A stretch of DNA of 64,000 bases from Corbicula japonica (GCA_038501625.1 JAZAYU010000876.1:62001-126000), one strand, 5' to 3'; shown: positions 23,763 through 36,021, counted from the stretch's first letter. Translations and numbers: made by a program. The notes: generated by a model not told the origin, from the sequence alone.

Positions 23763-24083
23763 ATGTCGGACCACACCGGCCACCTAGACGTCTTTCTAAA
23801 CAAGACAGAACAGGTGAACTTGGTCAAGCTAGTTGATCTACATGGTTCTCTTATTCACGAATGGAACCTTATTCCACAATTTAAATTTTGTCGGCTGTTA
23901 AATTTCGTGCGAAGCCGCTTGAAAAATTGCCGGATTCATCGTGGTGAATTGACTCACTATAAGTCTAGCGATTTTTGCAACTTTTGTGTAGAAACCCTCG
24001 GTAGCTTTAACAATAAATTGCTTATAAAGTATTGTTCGGATTTTATTTCTGACTTTTTTACATTGTTAACTTTGAATTGCTGA
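23763..24083 (+). CDS. 106-aa ORF, unit 6
   Basis: One replacement relative to unit 1 (K to N at position 19). Function unknown. Confidence 0.35.
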   Translation: MSDHTGHLDVFLNKTEQVNLVKLVDLHGSLIHEWNLIPQFKFCRLLNFVRSRLKNCRIHRGELTHYKSSDFCNFCVETLGSFNNKLLIKYCSDFISDFFTLLTLNC

Positions 24084-24388
24084 TTTATTTGGTATATATC
24101 ATTTTGTTGTGAATGGTGAAATTAAAAGATATTTTAGAAAATGTCCAAGTGTGCAGAACTTTTTTTTGCCGAGTATATATCAATTAATTGGAATATGCTT
24201 TTGCCGTACCTAGGCATAGCCTAATTCATATTACTGGCTTGGTTGTAGGTTATTGAAACCCTCAAATGCACACATCTTGAAAACATATTGTGGCGTTATT
24301 AACGTCATGACGTAAATCAACGACGTCATGACGTGAATACCTAGCGTCAGATGTTCTTAGCAACGCAAAGCAAACAGCACAAGAAATA

Positions 24389-24664
24389 ATGGAGAAATTT
24401 GTAAGCTGGGTGAGAAAGAAGAAGACAGAGATTGAGACGAGAGTGGAAACGATGATGAACAGGATGAGAAAAGAGGAGATTCCTGTGGAGGAGATTCCTG
24501 TGGAGAGAGAGAACAGATCGGAGGGAACTGGACTGGTACCTGTGGTCGACATTGTTGAGGTGGCGAAGAAAGAAATTTCGGAAGAAGAAAAAGAAAAAGA
24601 AGTTGAATACAATATTCTTCAAGATGATGAAAACTTTTTCATCAATATGTTTAGATTTCATTGA
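24389..24664 (+). CDS. 91-aa charged ORF, unit 6
   Basis: The protein is identical to unit 1. The TGACG cluster upstream has lost its first half-site (tggcg). Confidence 0.4.
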   Translation: MEKFVSWVRKKKTEIETRVETMMNRMRKEEIPVEEIPVERENRSEGTGLVPVVDIVEVAKKEISEEEKEKEVEYNILQDDENFFINMFRFH

Positions 24665-25025
24665 CTTTCGTTGTCAGGTTAAATATAGAAGATGGGACAT
24701 TTATAGTAGGCCAAGGAATGCGATTTGACACCAACGCTGAAAACGCAGATCGTGAAGAGGAGAGACATTTTTTATATAAACTTGTTAATTTTCATTGATT
24801 ATTTCTTTGTACTTTCTTATAATCTCGTGAATATTAAAAACCATCAAACAGAAATTAACATGTTTTTCTTGCACCATCCTACTAAACCTGGATATTTTAT
24901 GTTTGGAAGGCTGTAATGGTCAGCTGTATAATCTAGAAGTAAAAATAGCAAAGTTAGCAGTGTGATAATGTTTTAAGACGACTGCAGTGTAAGTGTTAAC
25001 GAGATGTTGATTTATTTGAGACATT

Positions 25026-26382
25026 CGGGAGAGAACCGTAAAAAGCTGTTTTATGACGAATGAAACAAAATAAAATAAAAAGCAAGATTAACAGCAGTTT
25101 TTGTCTAATTCATGCAAAATACTCACGGCAGTAATGGACAGTAATATGCATTCCCATTACCGCCAACGAACATGATCAATCAAACCGAGCCTGCAATGTT
25201 TTGATATTTGGCTTTCAAAGTTTTCTTTTTGTTTATACAATAACTTATTTTAAAAATAAGCTGTGAACGGTTAGCATTAAGAATATCACTTTATTGGACA
25301 ATGTGTTCGATATCACTTGGACAGTTTCAATGACGCTCCTCGTTCAGAAAAAAAGTCACAGGAGTCATAAAATGTTCGATGTATACCTGTTAAAATTGAA
25401 ATATGCATCTCAGGAATCGCCACACTAAAACACAGCCTTCCCATGCAGCGAGAAAAAAAAAGAAATGGGAAAGAGAGCATGTTTTATAACAATATTAATT
25501 TCAAATAAGACCCCACAAACAATTAACGAAAAAGAGAACTCTTGGGGTTACCGCCTTGTAAGCTTTGGTGGCTATAGTTTAGTTCAAACACGTTGCATTA
25601 AATAGCATACAATAAACACGCCTGTGGAGATGAAGACATGGTATATTCACGCAAATTGCTCAGGCCCCGAGTTATAACAACATCAGCGTTTCCCATCTCG
25701 TTACATTGTTAGTGCCAATAGATCATACATTTTGGCCACAAAATACATAGCGTGCTCCGATCTCAGGTTGTATTGATTTAATAAAAAGTGACGTTCTGTA
25801 TATTAGAGTAGGTTTTACTGATTTTCTTCTTATATTGAATACATTGTTAGCGAATTGGAGAATGTATGCGGTTAATTTGGGTACATTTCTCTTTGTATTA
25901 AAAAAGGAAGTACTGTACTGTAACCAACGGCACTCTCCAAATGCGACCTACAGAACTTTAATAAATGAATGTTTGTTGCCTTTCATCTTTATTATTCATT
26001 TTAACTTTTACTATTCCTCTTTTTTATTGTATTGTTATAATAAATATACATGTCTAGCTTTAAATAAATAATTGTTAATAAAATCGTATATTACGCCGAT
26101 AGCTTGTTCACTCTCTTACACTATCGGCTCAAATACATTCACCTCTGTTATAGGCTGGGACTACTTTCAACTACGTTTACTTTGGCTCAACAAAATAGTT
26201 CACTAACTACGTTTAAAATAGCTTGGGTCTCTTCGTTTTAAATGAAAGATATTGAAGATTTCTGTCATTTGTTTTACCTCAAATTTTCAAATTATTAATT
26301 ACGACTGTTTACAACGCAGCTTCTTAGTTTGGTCAAAAATCTTGACATTGAGCCTTTCGCAGAGGTGTAAAGTGAGTGGTGG
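25026..26382. other. Non-coding stretch with dispersed-repeat similarity
   Basis: I see no gene. Around 25130-25210, 'atcaatcaaaccgagcctgc' and its surroundings resemble 35540-35600. 25400-25560 resembles 39478-39650 ('aaatatgcat.tcaggaat', then 'aaagagagcatg.tttata', then '..taccgccttg'). These are diverged dispersed copies, possibly of one element. The remainder is AT-rich and unremarkable. Confidence 0.45.
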
Positions 26383-28310
26383 ACAGGGGACAGTTTCGCA
26401 CTTTGGTCCCGGTCGATTTTTTTAAAAATATTTGGGGTACCCTTGAATTAAATGCATTAAAATGATTGTTTAAATTTAAAATGTGAGATTCTTTTTAAAT
26501 TATGTATAGTTTGTGCAATAAGAAATCTGATCATGGTGGCTAAAATGCATGGATGGTAGCTTTGTATGTTCTGAGTTGAATAGTAACCGGATGAAAACAC
26601 AGTCTGCTCGGCTGCATCTGAGAATAATTTGACGGTGAGGTATTTCAATGACAAATGCTGAAAAATCAAGCTGGATGGGAGACACTTTCCATCTGCTTGG
26701 GGAATTGGGCACATATTAAATATTAACAGGAAAGGGGTTTTATTTCAAAAGTTCCTGCAGGAAATATTTTGCAGGCTTTCAGATATGTAGGATTTTAGCC
26801 AAATTTGCACTGGAAAAACAGGGGTAGGGGTGAGCTTATAGGTCTTATTAAATCCAGAAGGATAATTACTGTAGACCAGTTGCTTGTTGTTTACATGATA
26901 CCACCCCCCTCCAACACAGAAAATACAACAACACAATTTTAGCAGTACAAATTTTGTATTTCCAGTAAACAAGAGTTCGCGCGCAGTCCCAGACTCTGAA
27001 AGCCGCCTTGGAAACTGTACCCTGCGCCCTTAAGGTAAAAACCTGAATTTTTTCGTATGCGAAAGTTGACTTTTATGAAATGCAAATGCAATATCTGAAC
27101 ATAGTTTGAGTTGAAAACAGTCATTTTTCTCAGTTTTGATGGGAGGTTTGGCATCTGTAACAGAAATACTATCACCCTGCCCAAGGGGGTGATATTCTGC
27201 TTATTTCCCTTTATTTGGGTGTAGGTGTCAGATTGGCTCTATTTACCTCATTTGGCTAATAAAACATGATTAAAGTGGTTTGTTGAACCCAAAAAGGATC
27301 AAACCTGAGATGAAAGGTGGATATATGAGACTTGAGAGGGAGACGCAAGTTCTTAAGGTAAAAACCTGAATTTTTTCGTATGCGAAAGTTGACTTTTATG
27401 AAATGCAAATGCAATATCTGAACATAGTTTGAGTTGAAAACAGTCATTTTTCTCAGTTTTGATGGGAGGTTTGGCATCTGTAACAGAAATACTATCACCC
27501 TGCCAAAGGGGGTGATATTCTGCTTATTTCCCTTTATTTGGGTGTAGGTGTCAGATTGGCTCTATTTACCTCATTTGGCTAATAAAACATGATTAAAGTG
27601 GTTTGTTGAACCCAAAAAGGATCAAACCTGAGATGAAAGGGGGATATATGAGACTTGAGAGGGAGACGCAAGTTCTTAAGTGGGCAGGGTACAGTTTCGC
27701 ACTTTGGTCCCGGTCGATTTTTTAAATATTTGGGGTACCCTTGAATTAAATGCATTAAAATGATTGTTTAAATTTAAAATGTGAGATTCTTTTTAAATTA
27801 TGTATAGTTTGTGCAATAAGAAATCTGATCATCGTGGCTAAAATGCATGGATGGTAGCTTTGTATGTTCTGAGTTGAATGGTAACCGGATGAAAACACAG
27901 TCTGCTCGGCTGCATCTGAGAATAATTTGACAGTGAGGTATTTCAATGACAAATGCTGAAAAATCAAGCTGGATGGGAGACACTTTCCATCTGCTTGGGG
28001 AATTGGGCACATATTAAATATTAACAGGAAAGGGGTTTTATTTCAAAAGTTCCTGCAGGAAATATTTTGCAGGCTTTCAGATATTTAGGATTTTAGCCAA
28101 ATTTGCACTGGAAAAACAGGGGTGGGGGTGAGCTTATAGGTCTTATTAAATCCAGAAGGATAATTACTGTAGACCAGTTGCTTGTTGTTTACATGATACC
28201 ACCCCCCTCCAACACAGAAAATACAACAACACAATTTTAGCAGTACAAATTTTGTATTTTCAGTAAACAAGAGTTCGCGTGCAGTCCCAGACTCCGAAAG
28301 CCGCCTCGGA
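26383..28310. repeat. Nested duplication R-S-S-R with TTAA-bounded middle
   Basis: R (26390-27010) and R' (27685-28310) are near-identical direct copies of about 620 bp that start 'acagtttcgcactttggtcc'. Between them lie two direct copies of a ~325-bp segment S (27030-27352 and 27354-27678). S is bounded each time by cTTAAg and starts 'ggtaaaaacctgaatttttt'. The S-S block is framed by inverted copies of 'gaaactgtaccctgc'. The outer flanks also contain an inverted pair, 'ctttcgcagagg' near 26356 and 'ctctgcgaagg' near 28318. TTAA flanks recall piggyBac-type target sites, but no transposase is present. Frames here are chance. Confidence 0.75.
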
Positions 28311-29402
28311 ACGACAACTCTGCGAAGGAGATTGTAGCTTGTTCTGTAAAGGGAAGTTACTCGTGAAAATGTTTACAGCGCGACACATAAACGAAATGCG
28401 GCTTTGAACCTTAAATTGAATAATCAAACTTGTAAGCAAATAAGATATAAACCCATTATAGTGTGTGGATTCATGACGATGGCTGGGAAGATGTAAGCTG
28501 TGTATAAACCACGGAACATGCTGATTTCAAGCGGATTTAAAACACCTGAAAATATTCGGAATAACTTTTTTTACTATATAAAAGACCGTGTCTATTTAAA
28601 TTTATAGATTTATTTTTGGAACTGCTAAATACTACACACGACTTTAGTTGGCGTGTATTATAAAAAAAATGATGGACACTTACCTGGTCGTCTTCTTGCC
28701 AGCTCCCCTGGCTTTAAACTTCTTGCCACCATGAATAAAACTATTCGTGATTTCATATAGTATTTAATCATATCGTTAAAGTTTTTATTTGGAGCACGGC
28801 GTTTTTAAGCATTTAAGGTTATTGAATCTCTTTGAAAATCTGCACGTTTTCCTGTTTTTGATAAAAGTTAACTTTACTTTTTAACGAAACAAAATCACTG
28901 AATTTTTCACCGATATGAAACTTGTGTGCCATGTTTCCCACTGACACTGACACAAGACAACTGACGCTAAACTCTAAATTTAAAGCCTGCTATTCAAAGC
29001 TTTCGGCCCTTATTGTCTTCACATTAAGATGTAAGTACTCAATTGTGCGGTATATTTTGAGCAGACCAATCAGGGCCAATCAAGACACCTGGACATCTTT
29101 GATGATCACTTCGAAAATAACAATTAAAAAAAAACACAAACAAATTTTCATTGTGTATCAATTTATTTATTAAATTATATATTATTTTCAACCATTATCA
29201 TCAACAATACAACAAAGCAACGATAGATCATATACGCAATATGCAATCACAGCTTCACTCATCAATTAAAGTACTTTAGACCGCAGTTGAAACGTGTCGA
29301 TGGTTATACTTCCCCCGAGCTATACAGGTCGAATTATTTGGTCTTACTAACTGAAATAAAATTCTTATATTGAAAATTTTAATGACTAAATTACATTTTA
29401 AT
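28311..29402. other. Non-coding stretch; one weak exon-like segment
   Basis: Most of this stretch shows nothing. On the minus strand, 28734-28689 reads ATG followed by 15 open codons and then an excellent donor (ccag|gtaagtg). Another frame reads GGKKFKARGAGKKTT. No continuation exon was found, so I do not call a gene. Confidence 0.3.
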
Positions 29403-29472
29403 GATTCAATAAGATGATTAATAATAACGTTTTTGAGAAAATATCACATAAACTGCATAATATCTATAACAA
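29403..29472 (-). repeat. Right arm of the 31-kb inverted repeat, inner part
   Basis: The reverse complement matches 130-196 at roughly 90 percent by eye (for example 'gtgatattttctcaaaaa' in both). It ends at ctataacaa, where the 1.43-kb insertion begins. Confidence 0.8.
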
Positions 29473-30902
29473 CAAGTTTTAGCTATCCAAAAAGCTAGTC
29501 GGTCATTAGCACAACCTTTTAAGAAGACGGCACAAAAGTGTAAACTTTAAGCCACTTGAAATTAAAGCGCTTTATATTATTTGGATATCATACAAAAATG
29601 TAAGTTTATTTATAGGTATTCCTTCTTTCGAAGGAGATGTATTTAAGCAGGTGATAAAACTTACCCTGTTTGCAAACAAAATAATTCACCTGAAGGTAAA
29701 CCGAAATTGAGAAGTTTATCAAACACTATTTTGTGTCACAAAGTGTTAGAAAGCAACGATAATCAAGCTGTAAATATATACCAAAAGCTTCAGAATATGT
29801 TTAAAAAACAAAGTTTTTCACTGTCACAGAGTGGGAGAGAAAAATGTTCACACAGTCTGGCCGGGACTCACTGGTATAACATTGCTCTTTCTGATCTAGA
29901 ACAATTTCGTTAGAATGTTGGTATTTACTTAGAATGTCTTATGACTTCCAATTACAACCAAACGCGTTAATTTGAAATTTGCCTTAAGTATGCACTTTAG
30001 CGCCGTCTTTGTTTGTTAAAAGAGTTATGCTAATGACCGACTAGCTTTTTGGAAAGCATAATTTTGTTTTGTCTATTATTGACAGTTTCATGACTCGATT
30101 TGAAACTTCCGCAAAAATATGTGTTTTCGCATGTTCCAAAGATTATTTTGTAGCTTCAAAACCAAATTAAAACTTTGGAAAGCTAAAATTTGTATTGTCT
30201 ATTATTGTCAGTTTCATGACCCGATTAAAGATTCCTGCAAAAATATTTGTTCTGATGTTCGAATGATATTTTTTACATTCAAAACATTATAAAACTTTAA
30301 TAACCAGTTGAGTGGCAAAATGCAAGATTACAGTTTAGCAAACTTATCAAAGTAATGACGAATGTAATCCATATCGAGCTAGCTTAAACATGAAAAACGT
30401 TCCCCGTGATACCCCTGTCCCCGAGTTTCACAAAATGCTGCAGAAGTTCGTAGATAAGAAAATAAAGCAACAAAATTAGCTAATCTCTGTTCAGTGCTCT
30501 CTACACATTGTAGTTGCTAATAGAGTCATAAGCTGTGCATCTTTTGTTTATCATACACAGTATACATTTACTAGACAAAATCCATGTATATGTTTATTGT
30601 TCTTCGTCGGAAATATCTTTAAGAGTAATAAGCCTAGCTGATCAGAAGCTGGAGAGAGGATTTAAGAATAGGTACAGACTCCATATATGACGTCGTTTAA
30701 CATCCAATAAGAGGCCTCTAGGTTTTCATAGATAACGACTGAGTAAGAGTCTATCCATAAATAACGACTTAGTAAGAGTCTACTTTTCTAAACTATCCGT
30801 TCCGTCTGGTCCGTGAACTTTGCTTTACATCGCTGTTAACCGGTGTTCAGGTAGAAAGCTCAAGTTTGGTCCATTATAATATGTCGGTCATCAGGATGAC
30901 CG
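29473..30902. mobile_element. 1.43-kb insertion splitting the right arm
   Basis: Compared with the intact left arm, these bases interrupt the right arm. ACAA is present at 29469-29472 and again at 30903-30906, as expected for a 4-bp target duplication. Inside, 29477-29560 and 29970-30064 form an inverted repeat of about 80 bp (ccaaaaagctagtcggtcat and its complement). Near the right edge is a short hairpin, tcggtcat/atgaccga. No protein domain is recognised. A 68-residue frame at 29707 is probably chance. Two copies of 'ataacgact.agtaagagtct' lie near 30730-30780. Confidence 0.65.
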
Positions 30903-31022
30903 ACAATAATTTTCCCGGACCCCGAGACAACTCTATATGGGTTGTCTCCGGGTCCGGGTCCGGACCTCTAGACCAAAAGTCTAGTGGTCCGGACCCGGAC
31001 CCGGAAACACTTCCTTTTGTAA
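30903..31022 (-). repeat. Right arm of the 31-kb inverted repeat, outer part
   Basis: The reverse complement matches 1-130, including the GC-rich hairpin (gtccgggtccggacc on both sides of the ctagaccaaaagtctag loop) and the second stem. It ends with 'acacttccttttgtaaaa', the complement of the left outer end. Confidence 0.85.
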
Positions 31023-31092
31023 AAGGGTACTACTAGAGTGCGAAAAGAAGTTCTTTTCGCGAAAAGAAGAATTGACTGCGAAAAGAAGAACA

Positions 31093-32790
31093 TCTTTTAT
31101 ATTTATTGACAGATTTTAAAAAATTATTTTATAATATATACACATTAATTTATCATATTTCATAAATATTTATGCCGGGAGATGTTAAATCATTAAACGC
31201 GGTTGCTAATTTGATCACCCGAAAATAATAAATACATGCGAAAGGGTAGCACAACTATTTGTGCGCGACAAGGACTTTTCCATATATGCGACAGACAGTA
31301 TAAAAAGTCAGTATGATAATGGGTCTGTGCTTGCCGTCGAATTATTGAGACTAGCCAAAGGAAGGCATTTCATTTTTATTTATTAACCGATAAAAAACTT
31401 TTTTAATTGAAAGATCAGGAAAAAATCCATAGGTTAACATATTTGTTATTATATATCATTAAGATTTATGCCGCCGGGCGATGGTAATTCATTAAACGCG
31501 GTCGCTAATTTAACTGCCCGAAAAGAAGAAATAACTAAGCTGCGAAAAGAAGAAATGTATTGTTTGTAAATTGACTGATTAAAGGAAAAATTCGTTTTTA
31601 TAATTAAAGATAAGGAAAAGATATATTGATTCAGTAAACGTTAATTAATCATATTTCTTTAAGATTTATGCCGGGATATGGTAATTCATTAAACGCGGTC
31701 GCTAATTTGACGCCAGGAAGGGTAAAATACATGCGGAAAGAAGACATATCTTTTTTATTTCTTAACCGATTTTAAAAATTTCATTTTTAAAATGAAAGGT
31801 TGGGGAAAAATACATGAACAAACAATTTTCATATTTCATTAAGATTTATGCCGGGCGATGGTAATTAGTTAAACTACTTCGCTAATTTGACCGCCCGAAA
31901 AGAAGAAATACAAACGAAAAGAAGGCATTTCTTTTTTATTTATTGACCGATTTAAAAACAATATTTTCAAATGAAAGATCAGAAAAATCCACATCTAAAT
32001 ATTATTTTAATGGTATTTAATTAAGGCTAATGCTGGGCGATAGTAATTCATTAAGATGTATGCCAGGCGATGGTAATTAGTTAAACTACGTCGCTAATTT
32101 GACCGCCCGAAAAGAAGAAATGCAAACGAAAAGAAGAAATACAAACGAAAAGAAGGCATATCTTTTTTATTTATTGACCGATTTAAAAACAATATTTTCA
32201 AATGAAAGATCAGAAAAATACACATCTAAACATTATTTTAATGGTATTTAATTAAGACTAATGCCGGGCGATAGTAATTCATTAAGATTTATGCCAGGCG
32301 ATGGTAATTAGTTAAACTACGTCGCTAATTTGACCGCCCGAAAAGAAGAAATGCAAACGAAAAGAAGAAATACAAACAAAAAGAAGGCATATCTTTTTTA
32401 TTTATTGACCGATTTAAAAACAATATTTTCAAATGAAAGATCAGAAAAAATACACATCTAAACATTATTTTAATGGTATTTAATTAAGACTAATGCTGGG
32501 CGATAGTAATTCATTAAGATTTATGCCAGGCGATGGTAATTAGTTAAACTACGTCGCTAATTTGACCGCCCGAAAAGAAGAAATGCAAACGAAAAGAAGA
32601 AATACAAACGAAAAGAAGGCATATCTTTTTTATTTATTGACCGATTTAAAAACAATATTTTCAAATGAAAGATCAGAAAAATACACATCTAAACATTATT
32701 TTAATGGTATTTAATTACGACTAATGCCGGGCGATAGTAATTCATCAAACGCGGGCTCTAATTTGACCGCCCGAAAAGAAGAAATATGAT
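31093..32790. repeat. Tandem array of 180-240-bp units with cgaaaagaag motifs
   Basis: Each unit contains 'gatttatgccgggcgatggt', 'aattcattaaacgcggtcgc' or 'gttaaactacgtcgc', 'taatttgaccgcccgaaaag', and then 'tttttatttattgaccga'. Units before about 31800 are shorter and more diverged. Later ones (31840-32780) are near-identical with a period close to 232 bp. The shared cgaaaagaag word also forms the inverted ends of the surrounding element. Confidence 0.85.
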
Positions 32791-32974
32791 ATGCTCTCCT
32801 TTGGCACTGTTTCGTTTGTTGAAGAATAACGAATTCTATTTCAAATTTCGAACGTTTAATCAGTTCGTTGAGCAACGGAAAACCATTTGCAATATCAAAT
32901 ATCAATATTCATATTTGGAAAATCCAAATAATATATTTAAACATTTAACAACAAATACGTTTCTTATGGAGTAC

Positions 32975-33575
32975 CCAGGCCTCCAAAATCTCCGGACTTT
33001 ATCCGGATTTTAAGTTTCTTCTCCGGATGTCCGGATTTATAGACAAATCTCCGGATTTCCATTAAATTGCAAAAAAAATATAGATTCATTAAACCTAATT
33101 TAATGTTGTGCAATGAACGTTATAGCTATTTTACTGCAGTCGCATATTTTCTATTTATTCCGAGATAACCGAGGACGTGGTCAGTGACATGCTGCCTCAG
33201 TGCGTCTGACACAGCTATACTATAACCGCGTGACTGTCATAATCTAAACAATGTCCTCGATGTTACACCTGGTTCATCTATTAGCATTGCATGTTCATTC
33301 TAAAACAGGTCAAAAACAGGTCTTACTAAGTTTAACAGGAAGTTAAAAAATGAATGATAAAAATAGACAATAGTCATTTTTTAACAAGTTCTGAAACTAT
33401 TTCTAACAAAATCGGCAAAATACATTTATAAAATTCTTTGTAGAATATAATTAAAAAGAAGAAAATGAGAAAAAATATCATCATCATTATCATCATCATC
33501 ATCGTAGTCTTCATCATTGACATATTCAGACTAAATCTCCGGAAAAATTAATGAAGAAGTTTTAGCAGGCCTGGT
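32975..33575. repeat. Possible small element with tccgga clusters
   Basis: The left side has 'aggcctccaaaatctccgga' and then several tccgga words by 33050. The right side (33531-33575) has 'aaatctccggaaaaattaat' and 'gcaggcctggtg' in opposite order. The pairing is loose. Between them nothing codes; a short atc/tca microsatellite sits near 33478-33510. Confidence 0.3.
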
Positions 33576-35946
33576 GATCACCATCATTATGCCTACTATC
33601 TTTCGAGAGGAGGGATATTTTACTCAATCCAGGATTTCGCAGCGTGGGCAGTAATAAGCTAAATTTTATATTCAAAAGAAAAAGTTAAGTCAGTATTTTC
33701 GTTTTCGCCCTTAAACTACAATATTGCAAATATCGTGAAAAAATTTAACATATGTGTTGTACTTACTCTTCTTATCACATACACGATGATTTGTTTACGA
33801 AAACCTTACTCATTAGACCGTGACTGGGTAAATTCAAAATGCTCGAGATGCAAGTGCCTATGAAAACCGACATGGATATTTTCGCAAATTTCCTTTGACA
33901 TTAAAAGTGAATTGTCCACAGTGAAAAAAGCCGATACTTAGGCAATCAGAATATTCGTTTGTAACGCTTGTAACCGACTGAGAGCTGCTCGGCTGCGTGC
34001 TCGACCTACTTACAAAGGTATTCTTCTAACAGCACGTCAATGCGTCGCACAATTGAAATGGGCACGCTGGAACAGATAGCGATGGAACAGGTTCGTTTTC
34101 ACCAGTCCAAATTTGATACTTGATGATATCTGGCCTTTATTAAGGGAAACATAAAATCATACCCAGGTCATATTAGTGATGTATGCGCTGAGAAATAGAT
34201 TTTTTCTTACCTCTGGTAACTTTTTGAAACTTTGTTTTGACTCAAAAGCGCGGTTATATCCGGTGCCCGGTCCCATACTGTGTTTTGAACTAATTCTTCT
34301 GAAACTGAAAACAATACAATTTTTTGAAACACAGAAAAATAAGTTTCCTACGCAAGCAAAAATAGGGATAGAAGTGAATTATCTCGTCGTTGACATAAGG
34401 CGATACGCCAAAACATCAATTCATTTGATTATCTTTGCTATTTTTTCTAGATTGTTTGCAAACGTTTCTCATTATTTCGTCGCCAAAAAAAAACACATTT
34501 GTGCATCAGCGAAATAATGTGATGTTTATTTTCTCTTTTAACTGCGGCCTTAGCACTTAAATGAACATCCAGCAACAGCACGTTTTAGCTTTGAAACTGC
34601 CACAACTAAAGAAATAGACTGGATTGGCAAACAAATATTATTTTTATTTTAGGATAATTGCTATCTGTCATAAATACATATTTATTCGATTTTTTTTCAA
34701 GTTTATATTAACATTTTTTTCAGTGTTTTCGAACGTAACTACAAAGTAATGATGGCAATTATTGGCCACATACATACGTTCATATTATTAGAAAATAGCG
34801 ATATATTAAAGCTAATACAGCATACATCGACAATACACATGAAGAACAAAGGGGAAAAAACTGACATAACAAAAAGAGAGGTTCTGCTTGCATTAGAAAG
34901 ATGGAAACTGGGAACAGGATAAGGGTACAAGCGCTGCTGAGTAATCGTCTGTCATTGGGTTTCATTGGATGGTTACCTCAATCCATAGTCACCACGGTAG
35001 GTACCCAGATAATGAGAATCGCGGATAACGGAAGCATGCATGGTTTGTGTGTGTTAAAATCATTGCCATCTGTGATAATCCATCGTCACACATTTGAACT
35101 AAACAAATGATTATGTTCAACTGAACTAAATATTATCAGATAATATCAAATGAATGTATGAATTCCGTAAGTACAGATTTTGTAAATGATTACAGCCGTA
35201 CATACAATATGGATTTTAAAGGCACATATTCTACATTTGTTTCAATATCACAGCCTGCAAAACTATGCATTTTGTTCAATCACCCCTCATGATCACGTTT
35301 TCCTTTTGCGTTATCTGTGATGCACAGGGTTATATTCTCAGATTCCCTATCAAAATTTTATTCTGTTTAGTTCCAAACGCCGCTGATCATGGAATGGTAT
35401 TTTTCTAGAAATATCCGATCGACAATTCCATATTCACTGTCATATACTCACCATCGTTTGAGATGGATCGAAATAGGTACTGTTTACTTGTGTAAATATC
35501 TAGTTGTGCTCAACCCATGGCTAGTCTGCGTGGGCAGTACTTGCATTTCAATTACTGCTCATGAACAGGCTCAATCAAACCGAACCTACAATGTACCGTA
35601 TTTGTCGTGTAAGATGGCGTTCATCTATAACATAATATCATAATTGCTTTGGTGCAACAAAAATAACAGTGTCACGAGTTACAGTTGTTGCTGGTATGGA
35701 CATCTGTTGACACATTGCTTACCCAAAGAGTTTGTATGATTTGGTAGACATGATTATGAATTTACAAACATCTGACGTCAAAGGCTAAAAAAAGCAAGAG
35801 TTTTCTGATGAAGAACTGAAGTTGCAATGGCTAGAAGTAGTTTGATATACAGTAAAGTATATGTTTTGTAAAATTTTTACTATTTAAATTTTAAGTAATT
35901 TCATACTATTAAATATATTATTAATTTATTTTTCATAACCTTTGTT
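33576..35946. other. Non-coding stretch, no gene seen
   Basis: The frames here (for example 113 codons at 34176) are AT-driven and have no domain or repeat support. 35530-35600 resembles 25120-25210 (see that entry). Confidence 0.4.
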
Positions 35947-36021
35947 GAGAATCGAACCAGTGACCCCCAGGACCTTTAGCTTGCTAACATGCGGTCTGAC
36001 CGACTGAGCTATTGCGGGTCC
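35947..36021 (-). repeat. tRNA-derived SINE head or tRNA pseudogene
   Basis: On the minus strand it begins GGACCCGCAATAGCTCAGTC. It has an A box (TAGCTCAGTCGG, 36011-36000) and a B box (GGTTCGATTCT, 35958-35948) at tRNA-like spacing. The acceptor stem cannot close, because no cgggtcc follows the B box, and the anticodon and T arms pair poorly. A functional tRNA is therefore unlikely, and a tRNA-related SINE promoter is the better reading. Confidence 0.55.

Larger units (their letters stand above)
20265..25025 (+). repeat. Tandem array 2: one truncated and one full 2.87-kb unit
   Basis: Unit 5 (20265-22162) starts about 0.7 kb into the unit at 'cgacgcatatgac'. It has an internal deletion of about 275 bp near 21471-21486, replaced by about 14 bp of unrelated sequence. 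Unit 6 (22163-25025) is full length and ends with the same 'gagacatt' edge as array 1. Units 4 and 6 share private variants, such as the missing 'ccc' in ttaccaactgtgaacgg, so the two arrays are parts of one older array. Confidence 0.92.

Noticed and set aside
26457..28012. Duplicated minus-strand frames of 70-85 codons in the R copies
   Set aside because: They exist twice only because R is duplicated. Two overlapping frames are open at once and no domain was seen.
28689..28734. Minus-strand first exon with a strong donor
   Set aside because: Two frames are equally plausible and no downstream exon was found, so a gene call is not supported.
31093..32790. CRISPR-like array
   Set aside because: The repeated words are spaced irregularly, the 'spacers' are repeats themselves, and the context is eukaryotic.
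34176..34517. 113-codon frame in the 6.2-kb element
   Set aside because: AT-driven, with no domain, repeat or splice context. No transposase signature was found anywhere in this element.
35947..36021. Functional tRNA gene
   Set aside because: The A and B boxes are good, but the acceptor stem does not close and the anticodon and T arms pair poorly.
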